DNA of 64,000 bases from Todiramphus chloris collaris (lineage: Eukaryota; Chordata; Aves; Coraciiformes; Alcedinidae), in contig JANVCC010000018.1 of the NCBI GenBank assembly GCA_025345505.1, forward strand, positions 3,767,749 through 3,831,748. Direction: 5' to 3'. Position 1 is the first letter of the stretch, and every line of letters starts with the position of its first letter. Below, one piece after another: positions 15,076 to 27,562 of this stretch. The notes beneath the pieces were generated by a model. The model ran no database searches. It saw nothing but the letters and a program-made list of their open reading frames with translations, and was not told the origin of the DNA. A program made the translations under genes and the position numbers.

Positions 15076-17749
15076 TTAATCTTCCCCTATCCCAGCCCTG
15101 TTTTATGTTTCTGGTAAATTATTTTCCTTCCCATCTCTTGCAACTGCTTCTGTTTTCCAAGACTAATTTGCAATAGGAAGGACCTGTGTGGGGTAACTGT
15201 GGGTAACATTTCCAATTCTTCTGTGTGTGTGATTAAACACTCCCATTTTTATCAAGATGTTCAAAAACCATCCTGAAACAGGATAGGTTTGTATTTTATA
15301 AAAGCACCCAGCATCGCCTATCGCTTTCCATAGATTTCAGCAGAAAATATACCCTTAAATTTTCTAAGTATTAATGCTTTTAAAATCATCTCTGCATTAT
15401 GTTCCCTCCATCTGTTTGATGAACCTTTTTCTGCTGACTTCTGTGCAGTGGGCTGGAGGACTTGGGTGACATCACAGTTCTACCTTGGCCCGGATCTTGT
15501 GGAAGATGGTCACAGAGGCTCTGTCCATATGTCTTAAACATCACAAGCACTGGAACTCAGTTGCTCATTCAGTTTTTAGAATTGTCCTTTGCTCTCTTCA
15601 GGCTTTGATGAACTAACTGGTGTCTTCAGAGCACCTCCAGGTCACAGTTTGTGAACTGGTGAAAACCAGGGACACTGGGAAAGTTCAGTAGCTTAACTGT
15701 GTCTGCTCTCTGCTAGTTAGTTAGCTTGGGTGCTTGAAAGCATAGTGTAAGCTTTGTTCAGTTTCCTACTGCAGACGTGGACACCTCATCTCACAAGGTC
15801 ACTGTTGCGTGCCATTGTTTAGGCATCCATGCTGTACATCCCGAGAATGTAGTACTTTCAAGATCCATGATATTATTTCCTGTTGCTCCTTGAGAGCTGT
15901 TTACTCTGCACGCTTTGTTGCCCAGAGCAGCCATGGAGTGGAGAAAAGGTCCCTATATATTCTCCCCTTCTTTCTCCCTTCTCTTTCTCCTTCTCCCTTG
16001 TCCTTCTTCCTTCTCCTCCCAATTTTCTCACTGCTTTCACTGTTCTTCCAAAGCATAGGGATGGGATTATTGAAAGGGGTGAGTGCATTATTTCCTAGTC
16101 ATCAAGGTATTTGCTAAATCTCATCTAGAATCTTTCTCTGAGTACTGTTTGGTCAGACCCCACTTGAGTTAGATGTTACTGCTTAAAATTTTGTCAGCTC
16201 TTCCCAATGCTTTTAATACACGTGCATTTGTCCAAGTCAGGCATCTCATGAGAGGATTGCTTCCATGTTCTTTTTTGTGGAGGGGTTCATCACTTCTTCA
16301 GGGATCAATCTTATTTCCAGCTCTTAGACTTTGGGTCTTTGGAGCCGAAATGCGTATGGGAAATAGACAAAACTACTGTTCACAGCACAGAATTCAGTAA
16401 TTAAATACACCCAGTTGCATGTATCATGAAATTTTACTTCTACATATTTGAATTTCAGTGAGGACTTTGCTGTTTGCAATTTTGCCATGTTACAGAACGT
16501 CGCTTTGTTAAGGCCTTGGGTGTATTGCTGGGGGACACTGTTGGGGTTGTTGTTGTGTAGATGGTTTAAATGCCATCAACAGTGAACAATGATAATCAAA
16601 GAGATGTGTTTGAAGGCAACCTGTTTGATTTCTACTGATCGCTGGCAGAAGTAGGTACACAGCCAGCCTTGGCATAACTTTCCCTTTACTCACCAGGACA
16701 TCATTCTTCTGAAGTATTAATGCAATTATAGAATACATACTTCTAGAAATGTGTTAAATATTTAACTAAACCAGAGCACATCTGGAAAGAAGTATTAAGC
16801 ATCAATCTTTCAGCATATGGGCTATTTTAGCTTAGATGGTTATACCCAAAAGGAAAAATCATATAAATGCTTATCATGACAGTTCTTGTGGTTTTGTGGT
16901 AGCTGGAGATATTAACAGAAAACCCTTGTAGGTTTACCAATACCACAACTACAATTATTTCCTTTCTTTTTAGGGCTGCAGCGGAGCCTCTTTGATGTTT
17001 CTTCTAGTTTTGACAGCTTCGGAGCTAGACAGGTATTCACACACTCTGCCTTAGCAAATATTTTTAATGGCAAATTCAGAAGGACTGATAAATTGCAAAA
17101 CACTCTTTTCTTTCTTGAAATGCATACAATTAACCAGTCATTAATTGTAGTAGATAAGCATTTGTGGCATGCAAAGCAGCAGACATGAGGTTGTTCTATT
17201 TGAAAAGTACCTGGCAGAGCGTTTGTTCAGTGTTTTCCCCACTTTTTTCACACAATGCTTAAGCAAGTTCACTGTTTTCCCTGTCTCTAGATGGATTTTT
17301 TTTTGTCCTGAAGTTTCTGCCTATCTCAATAATGAAAGGAACCTAATGAAACAAAGACTCTCGCCTTACTTAAAGCTGAATTGTACCCTGCTTTGGCTTT
17401 TTACCTGCCCTAAGCTGCCAAAAAATCCTGCTGTGAGTCAGGGAGACACACTTCTGGTTCAGAAGGTACTCAAGGGCCTGTGGTGCTTCTTGAGCTCAGA
17501 AAGAGTGCTGGAGAAGCCTTGATGTCAAGTTCTGCTGAGATCCTAAACAAGCCATGCTGTAATTGGGTCTCTAGTGACCAGAGGACAGATACTGTAAAGG
17601 TCATGTTAAGTTAAAGAGACTCCCCTATCTTGATGTTCTAGATAATCAGTACTAGAGCTCTGAACCTTTATTTTGCAGACAAAACACTGACAGAGGTGGG
17701 ACTATAGCACCACTCCTTACTCCTTTTCCAGAACTATTCTGTGATTTCC
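15076..17749. other. 3' flank of CDC5L
   Basis: No gene is established here. A 61-bp almost pure pyrimidine tract lies at 15960-16020 (a single G at 16000). An exon-like 59-bp segment with good splice sites occurs at 16974-17032 and is discussed under findings. Short open frames at 15809-16117, 16173-16400 and 17169-17522 have no recognisable domain. Confidence 0.55.
15960..16020 (+). repeat. Homopyrimidine (CT-rich) tract
   Basis: The tract is 61 bp of C and T with one G interruption at 16000, made of irregular CTT/CCTT/TCTCC units. Such mirror-like polypurine/polypyrimidine DNA can adopt triplex forms in vitro; no function is shown by the sequence. Confidence 0.85.
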
Positions 17750-17753
17750 TGAT

Positions 17754-18150
17754 GGAGAGCAGCCCTGGGGAGAAGGAGTTGGGAGTGCTGGTGGGTAAAA
17801 AGCTGGACAGGAGCCAGTCCCGTGTAGCATTTTAGTACCTAAAGGAGGCCTATAAGAAAGATGGGGACAGACTTTTTAGCAGGGCCTGTTATGACAGAAC
17901 AAGGGTTCTAAATTAAAAGAGGAGATTTAGACCAGAGAGAAGGAAGACATTTTTTATGATGAGGATGGTGAAACACTGGCCCAGGTTTCCCAGAGAGGTA
18001 GTCAATGCCCCATCCCTGGAAACTTTTGAGGTGAGGTAGAATGGGGCTCTGAGCAACCTACTCTAGATGAAGATGTCCCTGCTCAGTGCAGGAGGGTTGG
18101 ACTAGGTGACCTTTAACAGTCCCTCCCAACCCAAACCATTCTATGATTTT
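17754..18150 (+). mobile_element. CR1 LINE with internal deletion
   Basis: It starts in the RT-coding region (AGAAGGAGTTGGGAGTGCTG, reading EKELGVLV), then jumps at about 17825-17835 directly to the 3' segment (TAGTACCTAAAGGAGGCCTA). By the order of blocks in other CR1 copies, several hundred bases are missing in between. It ends CCAACCCAAACCATTCTATG at about 18146. It shares its 3' subfamily with the copy at 1-341. Confidence 0.9.
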
Positions 18151-21100
18151 ATTGAAATATTTCAGTGCCATGGGACAGTAACTTATAACCAGCAGATGCT
18201 TAAGATGTTGCCTGTGGTAGTTAGTCCTGGGTGTCATGCAGAGCCTCAGCGCCCCCTCTAAGGCATCCAGTCATAGATCTCCTCAAATCACCCCTAAAAC
18301 TTCACGCTGGATGCTCTGTACATGTGTGTGATGAACCTGGAGGGATGTGAATGGAGCAGCAGAGCCTGGCTAGGACATCCTGAGATCAAGGAATTCAGGT
18401 GTGGTAATGTAAACTGGAGTGCTCAGGAAATTTTTTTTATGAAATTTGGATGCTGGCAGATGTCAATGCTTCCAGCAGCAGATGGTGATGGAGCTTGAGC
18501 TTTCTAGATGTCTTTCTTAGGCTTAGGCCCAGTTTGTATCTTAAACAATGCTCCCTGACTCTATTTCTGAAAAGCTTTGTCATTGAGTACGGACGTTTGA
18601 TGGACAAAAGAGTGACCAGCACACTTTGACACCAATTTTTTATTTTAAATTTCTGAAGGCAGTCACTAATTTGGTTTTTGTTTCCAAGAACAATAGTAAG
18701 TATAACCCCACCATCAGTGCCAACTAGTTAAGAGTTTACTGCAGTGGATAAACCATAACTTGACCGTGTGATAAAGGTAGATGGGGGTTGTGTTGTGTGT
18801 GTTGACAGTTATTTTGAGAATTATTTAACATTCTCCCTGAGAAATTCCTTCATTTCCATTTAGCATGCCAAGATATATCTGCAAGTCTTTAAAGAATTTC
18901 AGATGATGATTTTCCTCCCTTCCTGGAATCAGACTTGGCATTTACTTATTGGATCATCCCTGTAGCTGGAGCCCGCTTCAAAGGCCTTGGAGTTGATAAG
19001 ACTGTCATGTACTTCAGTTGAGTTGGATTCAGGTACCTGGGAAAGCTAACGGGACAGCAGCGTTAAATCATAACTGCTGAGTGTCTCATCCATACCTGGC
19101 AGATAACAAAACTCAAGCATGAGCTGGAGTTAAGGGGGAGACTTTTCTAAAACACAGGAGGATCCCTGTGAGAAATCCAACGGAGCTGGAGCCAGCTCTT
19201 CAAAACATGGCAAATCTCCAGAGAAATAAGCACTGTTTTAACATTGTAATTAGTCACTCCAGCCAGCAATGGCCAAGAGATGCTGTAGTTCTCTGGCTTC
19301 CTTGAGCATAGACTGTGCCAATAGAAGGAGCATCTTGTCTTTGCCCGTTGCTGCTTGTTCTTATTTTGCATCCTTTTTTGCTGGTTCAAGAAGCCTTGGG
19401 GCAGCCACATTGGGTTTAAAATGTGTTAACCCACCTTGGTTGTCCAATCCCTTGTACAGATACGTGTGGGGCCAACTTTTGAGGCAGGAAGTGCAAGCAA
19501 AGGTGGACATGGGACAGAATTGCCTCTGTCAGAGGCTGTCCCACTTCATTATTCACTTAAAGTGACGGTGGCACATGGTCTGCAGTGCTCCAAGGTGAGT
19601 AGCTAACATGAGGCAACTACCCTCTCTAACTGAGTCAGCTGGATCTGAGCCCCTGATGATGAACAGTGAAGATTCATTGCTTCTTGCAAACATGGCCTGA
19701 ATCTAGATTTCTAAAGAAAATGCAGAAACCCATGTGTGAACTTCTTGTTTTGGCTGCAAACTAGCTAGCGGTGTCTTAAACGAGTGTGTGAACTTTGGCT
19801 TGCCTTCGATATCCCAGGACAGTGATGTTGCTGGAAAAGATGACATTATTGTGGTCTGGACTTAATCTACCTCACATTCATCTCAGGAATCCATCTTGCA
19901 GTTATCTTCCATACTGTTGGGTTCAAAGCAACACCTGTCTTCCAAGCAGGGTTTAAAAGTGAAGTATCAAATAGCATTTCCCCTGTTCTTGTAGTTGAGT
20001 GAAATGCGTATTGAAAAATAGCCAGATACTCATCTAAAACAAAAGTGTCCTTATAACTGATTCCAGACTTGTGCTTTCCACCTTTCTAGGACTCCAGCTT
20101 GTACTTTTGCTTACGAACAACAGATTACATGGTCTTGAAGACTTGCATTCATGTTATCTTAACATGGGAGTGAGATCAGACCCTGATTCAGAAAAGGACT
20201 TCAAAGATGTGTTTAACATGTACATAAGCCAATCCATCCCTGTATCTCCATTAAGTACATACAACTGTCACACTACTTTTAAAGTTCAACATGATCTCTA
20301 ACATGACCTCAACCAGGGCCTTAATGACTTCGAAGCAAAGGGCAGTAGCTGTAGATAAAAAATGGAGCTCCACTTTTTGGTCACGTGCGGGCACTGCTGT
20401 TAAGTAAGTCTCTCCTCACCAGCTAGCTCGTTAATTTTTTGATGTAATTAAATGAGTTGGCTTTAACCAAATCCTGCTGCCTCAGGCGTAGCCGTGATCC
20501 ACACAGTAGGTGAAAAGGTAGGAGTGGGTACAGGCAGCATTTTACAGCATCACTTCTGCTGCCAGTGTGATTCCTCTGAGTGCCAGTTGTTGGGGGGTTT
20601 TTTCTGCATTTTCTTTATAATTTATTAAGAGATGCCTTAGTGTCAGAGTTAGAAAAATCTTGCTTTCAAGTCAAAGTCAAAGGTTTTTCACATATCAGAC
20701 TAGACAGGGTCTGCCTCATTAGATCACTTTCAGGTTTCCAAGTTATAGCCGTGGTTCTGATGTAGTTGGATTCCTGAAAGATTCCTCAAAGGAAATGCAA
20801 GTACCTCTTGTAAGATCATTTATGTGCATCGAAAGCATTTATGAATTGTGACACGAGGAAACACAGGCTGTTATATTATTTATTCAGTTCATATATCAGA
20901 TCTTTTGCCAAGTACATGCTACAGGTAGATGCCTCATAGGATCAGATAAATGTGTGTGTTAGGTTCCTCTCTTTCTGTTCCCACTCCCTCCCCTCTCTCC
21001 CCCCCCCAAAAAAAAAAAAGAAATGTGGGGTTTATTTTGTATAATTATCATGCCAGTAGCATTTTAATGCATGTTATGCATCTTAGGTGAGATTGTGGCC

Positions 21101-23853
21101 CCAGTGAAACCAATAGGAGATTTGGCTTCGACTTCAATGAAGCTGGGATTTCCTCTCCCCTCCTCTCCTGTCTGTATCTGGTGAGCTTTTCTGTCAGGAG
21201 AAGAAAGGGATCTTCTTTTGAAAAATAGTCATAGATGCTTTAATAAAGCTGAAGGAGCCAGCCAGGATTACATTTTTAGCTCTATGGCCAGCAAAATCTA
21301 TTCCAGAACTAATTCTGATTAAAAGGACTGAACCCACTGGTTGAACCTCAGACACAAAGGCACCCCTGGAGTAATTCAACTGTATGCTTTTTATTTTTTT
21401 TTTCCAAGTAATTATTGCACTAATCTTTATAATATCTGTCCCTTGCGTAAACCATTGATTCCAAAGCTGTCTCTCTCTTATCTATTAATGCTCATGAATT
21501 ATCCTAGAGCTCGGGAAGGATCATCACTATAGCTGGATCTTAAATAGAAGAGTAAGTTTTCTGGACACATTAATTAATCTGCATGGCAAACCATAAAATG
21601 ACTATAAATAGAAGTTAAATTATTCTGTAGATGATGTCCCCCCTGCTTATTGTTCTTAATTCGAACTCAACCAAATCAATCTCTTAACACAGAACAGGCT
21701 GGTCCCTCCTTGGTCTGTGTTCCTACCAAAGCACTTTCAAGGGTTTGGGAAGATAAGGGGTCTTTCATTAGGCCATCTAGGTAGAGAACACATATTAATG
21801 AAGTCCTGAACTCTGAAACTGAAATCTCACTTCCCTCCCTATTCCAGCTGGCTTATTCAAAGATATTCTTCCTTCAAATCATGATGCTTCTACGTCCATA
21901 GCTCATCCTAGCTACAACAATGACCTCAAAGATTTTTATTTCCTTTTTCCCTTGTGCTTTAGTTGAAAAGAGAGAATGCTGGTCATCTTGCTTTAAGTTT
22001 AGAGGAAAACAAGACAAAAGCTAGGAGCAATAAATCCATTGGTAAAATAGGAGAGAGTTCCTTAAATACTGATGTCCCCTGGCTCTCAGACTTTGATGGA
22101 TCCTATGTGCTTCAGAAATCACTCCCTTGACCTGGAGTGAAGGTGTTCTGAGCACAGAACCCACCTGACCATCACCAACCTGCTTATTATTCATCCCTGT
22201 TGATGAACTGAACAGGGCTCCTTTGCCTGGTGACTTGGGAAATGGGAGAGTTGAGTTTGACAGGTCTCATCTTTGTTGGCTAAATCTTGAAGATACTACT
22301 TTGTGTGTCTCTTCATATCTCTAAACCCATCCTTGGGCTTTTTGGTGATACAGAAACCTGCCTCATTGCCATGCAATGGCTCCATGGTTTTTCTTTTGGC
22401 CGTATGCACATCTGACCAGCATCATAACAGGATTTACACATGCACCACTTGCTGCCTTGGCCAAGCTGAGTCCTGCAGGGTCACCAACCTGCATAGCAGT
22501 TAATGGAGAAGGGACCCAGTTTCCTGGTAGAGCAGAAGGAAAGCCTCACCATCCCTGGCTGTGTCAGGGCTGAAGCACTCCCTTAGAGACCCAGAGCAAA
22601 AATCTTGAAGATGTGATCTGGAGCAGAGTGTGAAGCTTGCTTTTCTCCGGGCCAGGAAAACCCCCAACCCTGGACCTCTTGGACTTGCTTTTCCTCACCC
22701 CCATGGGGTACTTTCATCCCAAGTATCAAATGAGTGGTCATTGTTTTAGAGGGTCCCTGCACAGTCCCTGTGCAGATGTTATTTTTCTGTGTGAAAAAGT
22801 TCTGTTCTGGAGGAGATGCCAAACCTTAGCACTGTCAGGAATTTGAAGGTCCACACCTTGAGTGACACTTTTGCCAGTCCCAGAGATCAACCATCCAGCA
22901 TCACTATGTTGCCTGGAAAGCATCCAAATTCCAGTGAAGGCAGAAGTTTTTGGCTTTGGCCTCCTGCTTGCTTTCTAGATAAGGAGGTGGAAGTATCTGG
23001 CCATCCTCTACCTCAGAAAAAGATTGCACAGAAAGAAAAGGAGGCTCAAGAACTGTGGTTTATGTATTTTGTGCTTGCTGTAACACATCCCCTGGGGCTT
23101 ATTCTGTCATTCGTAATAATGGCAATGCTACCAAAATCCACATTCAACCAGGGGGTTGAATCGTGGGGGTGAGGATAGAGCAACGAATCCCATTTCCTAG
23201 CAGGTCCCAGAATGTATTGTTAGCATCAAAACAACCCCTCCAGCACTGTATTTCCCTTCCTTCTATTGCAAATGCCTTTTGGTTAACAGCAAGGATCTGT
23301 TTTAATTTTACAGTAACCCGCTGACCACAGGACGCAGATTGTGCATCAGCAGAGAATGCAGGAACGTCTGTCTGCCTTCCCTTCTTCCAGCAGGAACGAG
23401 TGATCACAGGAGCACGGCCAAGCCAATGCGGCCATTCCAGGGGCGGTTGTGACAGTAATTGAAGAAACTGACGAATCAGCCAGAAGAACAAGGGTTCACA
23501 GTGAAAGCTTGAGCTGGGCAGACACATGTCTTGAAAACAACATGCAAAAGATAAACATGGATAATGACAAAGAATTGTCCAGGAGAGGTCAAGAGAGGAC
23601 ATTTGGTAGGGAGGCACCTACTTACCTAGTAGGAAGTCATCTTCAGCAATTTGCCAAGCCCATGGTGTTGTAAGGGACAGATTTTTCTAATGGACTTCCT
23701 TGACTTTGGGTGAAGAGATACTGGGTGGTACCTCCAGAAGTCCTGAAGCGTAAGAATTAATGTAGTAATGGCCCTTTATGATGTTCTGAACTCCAAACTG
23801 GGGACTGGGTTACACCAAACCTGGACCTTCTGGGGACGCTTCAGCTTGTGCAA
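18151..23853. other. Intergenic sequence, no gene seen
   Basis: No coding exon was recognised. It contains short GT-rich patches (18785-18805), a C run followed by an A run at 21000-21019, and a relic of an ancient repeat at 21089-21153 (listed separately). Open frames such as 22816-23172 (+) and 23144-23617 (-) show no domain, signal or conserved motif that I know. Confidence 0.55.
21089..21153. repeat. Relic of an ancient amniote repeat (palindromic 'GACTTCAATG' type)
   Basis: Blocks GGCCCCAGTGAAACCAATAG and CGACTTCAATG followed by GGGATTTC match a motif I associate with old repeats in turtle, crocodile and bird DNA, whose ancestral form is an inverted repeat around CCATTGACTTCA. The copy at 43191-43258 aligns with it over the same order of blocks. 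The assignment is from memory and needs a repeat-library comparison. Confidence 0.45.
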
Positions 23854-23949
23854 ATCACAGAGTCATAGAACGGTTTGGGTTGGAAGGGCCCTTTAAAGGT
23901 CATCAAGTCCAGCCCCCTTGCAGTAAGCAAGGACATCTGCAACTAGATC
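23854..23949 (-). mobile_element. CR1 LINE 3'-end fragment
   Basis: Reverse-complement CR1 tail and 3' block: GAGTCATAGAACGGTTTGGG, GGAAGGGCCC, GTCATCAAGTCC and AGGACATCTGCAACTAGA. It stops abruptly where a second minus-strand CR1 begins, suggesting one inserted into or next to the other. Confidence 0.9.
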
Positions 23950-24069
23950 TCAGAATCACAAAATCTTAAGGGTTGGAAGGGACCATGAAAGATTATCTAG
24001 TCCAACCCCCCTGCCAGAGGAGGACCACCTAAAGCATGTCACACAGGAACGCGTCCAGGCGGGTTTTAT
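23950..24069 (-). mobile_element. CR1 LINE 3'-end fragment (second, different subfamily)
   Basis: It begins with a CR1 tail (AGAATCACAAAATCTTAAGG), followed by GGGACCATGAAAGATTATC, CCCCCTGCCAGAG and CACACAGGAACGCGTCCAGG. This is the subfamily that uses the 'GATCACC..GGGCAGG' ending, also seen at 6688-7806 and 29316-29458. It directly abuts the fragment to its left. Confidence 0.9.
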
Positions 24070-25843
24070 CATGTTGCATCATGGTAATGTTTAGACTAGA
24101 AAGAAGATTTTAGCCTAGGCTAGTTTTGGGTTTGCTTGTGAGAAAGAAATGAAGGGCCCCAAGGACTGCAAGAGCTTTTTATGCCAAACTAGCTATATTC
24201 TTTGCAAGTCCCACTTGCAAGCACTTAGGTGTTCCTGTTGATTTCACCCAATGTGCTTGGCCTGTTTCTGGTGTCTTCAGGAACCCAAACCTAGCACCAC
24301 TATCCTGTTGGTTTCAAGAAGAAGCAGACACCCAACCTGTCTTAACACTGATGAGAAGAGCCCTTGCTATGAAAGGAAAGTTGCCTTAGGAAAATGGTTC
24401 TCTGTGAACCATTGCAGCCAAAGAAACTTGATCTGCAATGGCCTGAGTATCCAAGGTCATATAACCAGAGAGTGCTTTAAGAAGGCTTAAAAATCTTAAG
24501 AGTTTGATGATATTTGACATCCAACCAGACTTGAATCAGTAAGAAGCTGAGAAGGTAACCAAATGGGGAGAAAACACATGCCACAGACGGAGCCACCCAC
24601 TGCCTGGGCACAGCACGTACAAGATCTTTTTTTTGCCAAATTCACTGCAAGAAGGGGAGATTCCCCAAGCAGCCGTTAGACCCTTCTTGCGTTAATGGTG
24701 TTGGTGACACCAGATTGCTACGTCCCACCTTGCTGAAATCTTCCTTTAGCTCTTTTATACCTACGCATCAACTTAGCTTGTCACAAGGGTCCTTCATGTT
24801 GCTGGCAGTGTCCAAACCCAGTGTCCAAACCTCCAAACCCCGTCTTGGGTAACTGCTTCCGAAGACAGTGAGCAGTAAGGACCAGCCTTTCCCCACCCGT
24901 TCCGTTGGTTTACGGAGCAGAAGCCTGAGAACAGCTGCACAGCGGCTGAGCGGCCCAGCCCACAGCTGGAAGCAGTTTTCTTGCAGAGGCTGAGCACGGC
25001 TTCCAAGCCCCAGGGTGGAAGGAGGATACTGCAGGGAAGCAGAGAAAAGTGGAGGAAGGGAGGGAGACAAGGAGCTGTAATGAAGTGCACACATGCGTAT
25101 GTGTGAAGGAACGACCTGACACACGAGACGTGTGCCAGTGAAATTAAAAAAAGTGTGTCCTGATGCTTTTCTGCTCATGTCACACGTGCAGGGCTGACCT
25201 CAAATGCCTTCTGTCTGGCATCACCACACTCCCAGAGACGATGGAACTCAGGTGACGTATTTGGTCTTGGGCTGTCTCTGGCTCAAGCTCATCAGCAGAG
25301 CACTTGGCCCGATAAAAATTAGGAGGAGGGACAGCTTGAGCTGGAAGACACTCATCCCCACAGCACTCTGCTGGGGAGCAATGCCTGATTTTGCACTATA
25401 GCAACAAAGCACTTGGCTCCTCTTCCCCTGACCCAGACCAGGCAGACAAGAGCCTTTCAAGGAAGAGGTTAGGAGATTCTGGTTGGGTTGTCTTTGTTTA
25501 TTATATCCAGTCACTGTTAAATGAAAAAATATCTGAGCAGTCCTTGGACCTGGATGTGGAGTCTCGAGCTGCTCACTTCTTGCTGCCTTCCCCACTGAGG
25601 TTAAAGGGTCTTTCTTGCAATGCATGGTCCCATCTGTTCCAGGAAACTAAACCATACCTGTCCCTGAGGTGGGCTATGGCCATGCCCTCTCCCAGAATAA
25701 CTATGTTAAAAATTGCCCCCACCCCAGCAAACATCTGAGGAAAGAGTGGGAATCAATGGTGCAATGGGCACATCCTACCAGCTGGACAATACAGACCCCC
25801 ATGTCCAGCACATTGATGACACGTGGCCTCGTGCTGCATCTGT

Positions 25844-25934
25844 AACTGATTAATAGGAAGGAGGCAAGGTGATGGGAGCTTTTTTTTTGTGTCTGAGCAT
25901 CCTGCCCCATGGGCTGCAGATTACACAACCCACT
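25844..25934 (+). repeat. Direct repeat copy 1 (91 bp)
   Basis: It begins AACTGATTAATAGGAAGGAG, includes nine T, and ends ATTACACAACCCACT. It matches 26615-26706 throughout apart from one T in the homopolymer. Flanking sequences differ on both sides, so the match is a discrete duplicated block. Confidence 0.9.
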
Positions 25935-26614
25935 GCAATCACTTCCAGCATGTACAGACCCAAACCCATCCTCCCTGGGCTGGATCGTGTCTCTCTCATG
26001 AGGGAACAGCCATAAGCAGTCCTTGACCATCTTGGCAGACGCTGACACAGCCACAGCCTTATGATATCAGGTAGGATAGCACAATTAATTAATGTCTTGT
26101 AAAAGATTCCCATGACCAAACAGCTACAGCTGTTAAAGCAAAGCACTGTGAATTATTTTTCCAACATAGTTTAAAGTTTTGGATGATTTCAAACATGTCA
26201 GGTTCACATTCTTAAATGTTCCCCTTTTTCTGCCAATATTACCAGCTTATTTGCTTAGAGCTCTGGGAGTTGACTGTCTTCTCACCCTGCATCCAAAACT
26301 TCATCCAATATTTCAAGATTTGGAGCCAATTAAGTAGGTTTCCTCTCTCCTGCAGGAGGGGAGGTGGGGCTCACTTGCACTACCAGAGCTGTATTTTGGT
26401 AATCCCACAGTTTGCTAAGGAGCCCTTGGGGATAAGCTGGAGGACCACCATTGTGTCCTCCGTCCTCCTGTATCAATGTCTGGAGCCTGTGGCAGGGGGT
26501 GTAGACCCATCAGCTGGTATTTTGGTGATATTTTGGTGGGCAGCATCACTGCTGGATTTAAAGCTCTAAAACTGCATGAAAGATGGTGACAACACTCCTT
26601 GTGGCACTCCAGTG

Positions 26615-26706
26615 AACTGATTAATAGGAAGGAGGCAAGGTGATGGGAGCTTTTTTTTTTGTGTCTGAGCATCCTGCCCCATGGGCTGCAGATTACACAA
26701 CCCACT
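26615..26706 (+). repeat. Direct repeat copy 2 (92 bp)
   Basis: Second copy of the block at 25844-25934, same orientation, starting 771 bp further on, with ten T instead of nine. The near identity in neutral-looking DNA implies a recent duplication, gene conversion, or an assembly artefact. Confidence 0.9.
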
Positions 26707-26954
26707 CATGCAAAGATGTTCATCTCTAGTGATGAAAATGGTTCAGAGATGAAGCCCATCTCCTTGTCCATGCTAGTAATAAAACAAGGGCAGGAAACCT
26801 CAGAATCACTAAGACTGTACCAGCAAATGCACAAGAATACTCTTATTCACGTCCCCTACACAGAAGGATATGTCCCACATGGTGGGATGAAACCCAGCCC
26901 TCCAAAGCTCAGTCTAAGACCGGAGGTCCTCTCCACATAGGGCCTAAGCACGTA

Positions 26955-27562
26955 AACAAGGCCAATGGTCTCCTGAGGTACATAATGAAATGTGTGTCCA
27001 GCAGGGTGACGGAGTTTCTCCTCCCCCTCTACTCTGCACTAGTGAGACTACATCTGGGAGTAGTGCATCCAGTTCTGGTGTCCCCAGATCAAGATGGACA
27101 GGGAAATACTAGAGAGAGTCCAATGGAGGCTACAAAGATGCTGAAGGGACTGGAACATCTCTCTTATGAGGAAAGGCTGAGAGCCCTGGGGCTGTTTAGC
27201 CTGGAGAAGAAAAGACTGAGAGAGGATCTTAGGAATGTTTCCAAATCTCTGAAGGGTGGGTGTGAAGTAGAAAGGACCAGTCTCTTTTCAGTGGTGCCCT
27301 GTGATAGGACAAGAGGTAATGGTAGCAAGGTGAAACACAGGAAGTTCCACCTCAGTAAGAGGAAAAACTTTTTCCCTGTGAGACTGACAGAGCTTGAACA
27401 GGCTGCCCAGGGAGGTTGTGGAGTCATCTTCTCCAGACATTTTCAAGACCCTCCTGGATCTGTTCCTGTGTGGCCTGCCCTGGGTGACCCTGCTCTGGCA
27501 GTGGGCTTGGACTTGATGATCTCCAGAGGTCCCTTCCAACCCCCACCATTCATGATTCTATG
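26955..27562 (+). mobile_element. CR1 LINE, about 0.6 kb, RT C-terminal part
   Basis: This + strand 5'-truncated copy translates to [62 protein letters not shown] and KHRKFHL, the conserved end of CR1 ORF2, with frame changes between segments. It ends with CCATTCATGATTCTATG at 27546-27562. The open frame 26985-27563 is this remnant, not a host gene. Confidence 0.95.

Larger units (their letters stand above)
24070..26954. other. Intergenic sequence containing a short direct duplication
   Basis: No gene was recognised. The overlapping minus-strand frames at 24768-25178 and the frames around 25248-26146 and 26415-26705 have no known domain; two of the latter share residues only because they cover the two copies of a DNA duplication (25844-25934 and 26615-26706). 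Confidence 0.55.

Noticed and set aside
23144-23617. 157-codon minus-strand frame
   Set aside because: No domain or known motif, no splice or promoter context; the length is within chance for a 64-kb six-frame scan.
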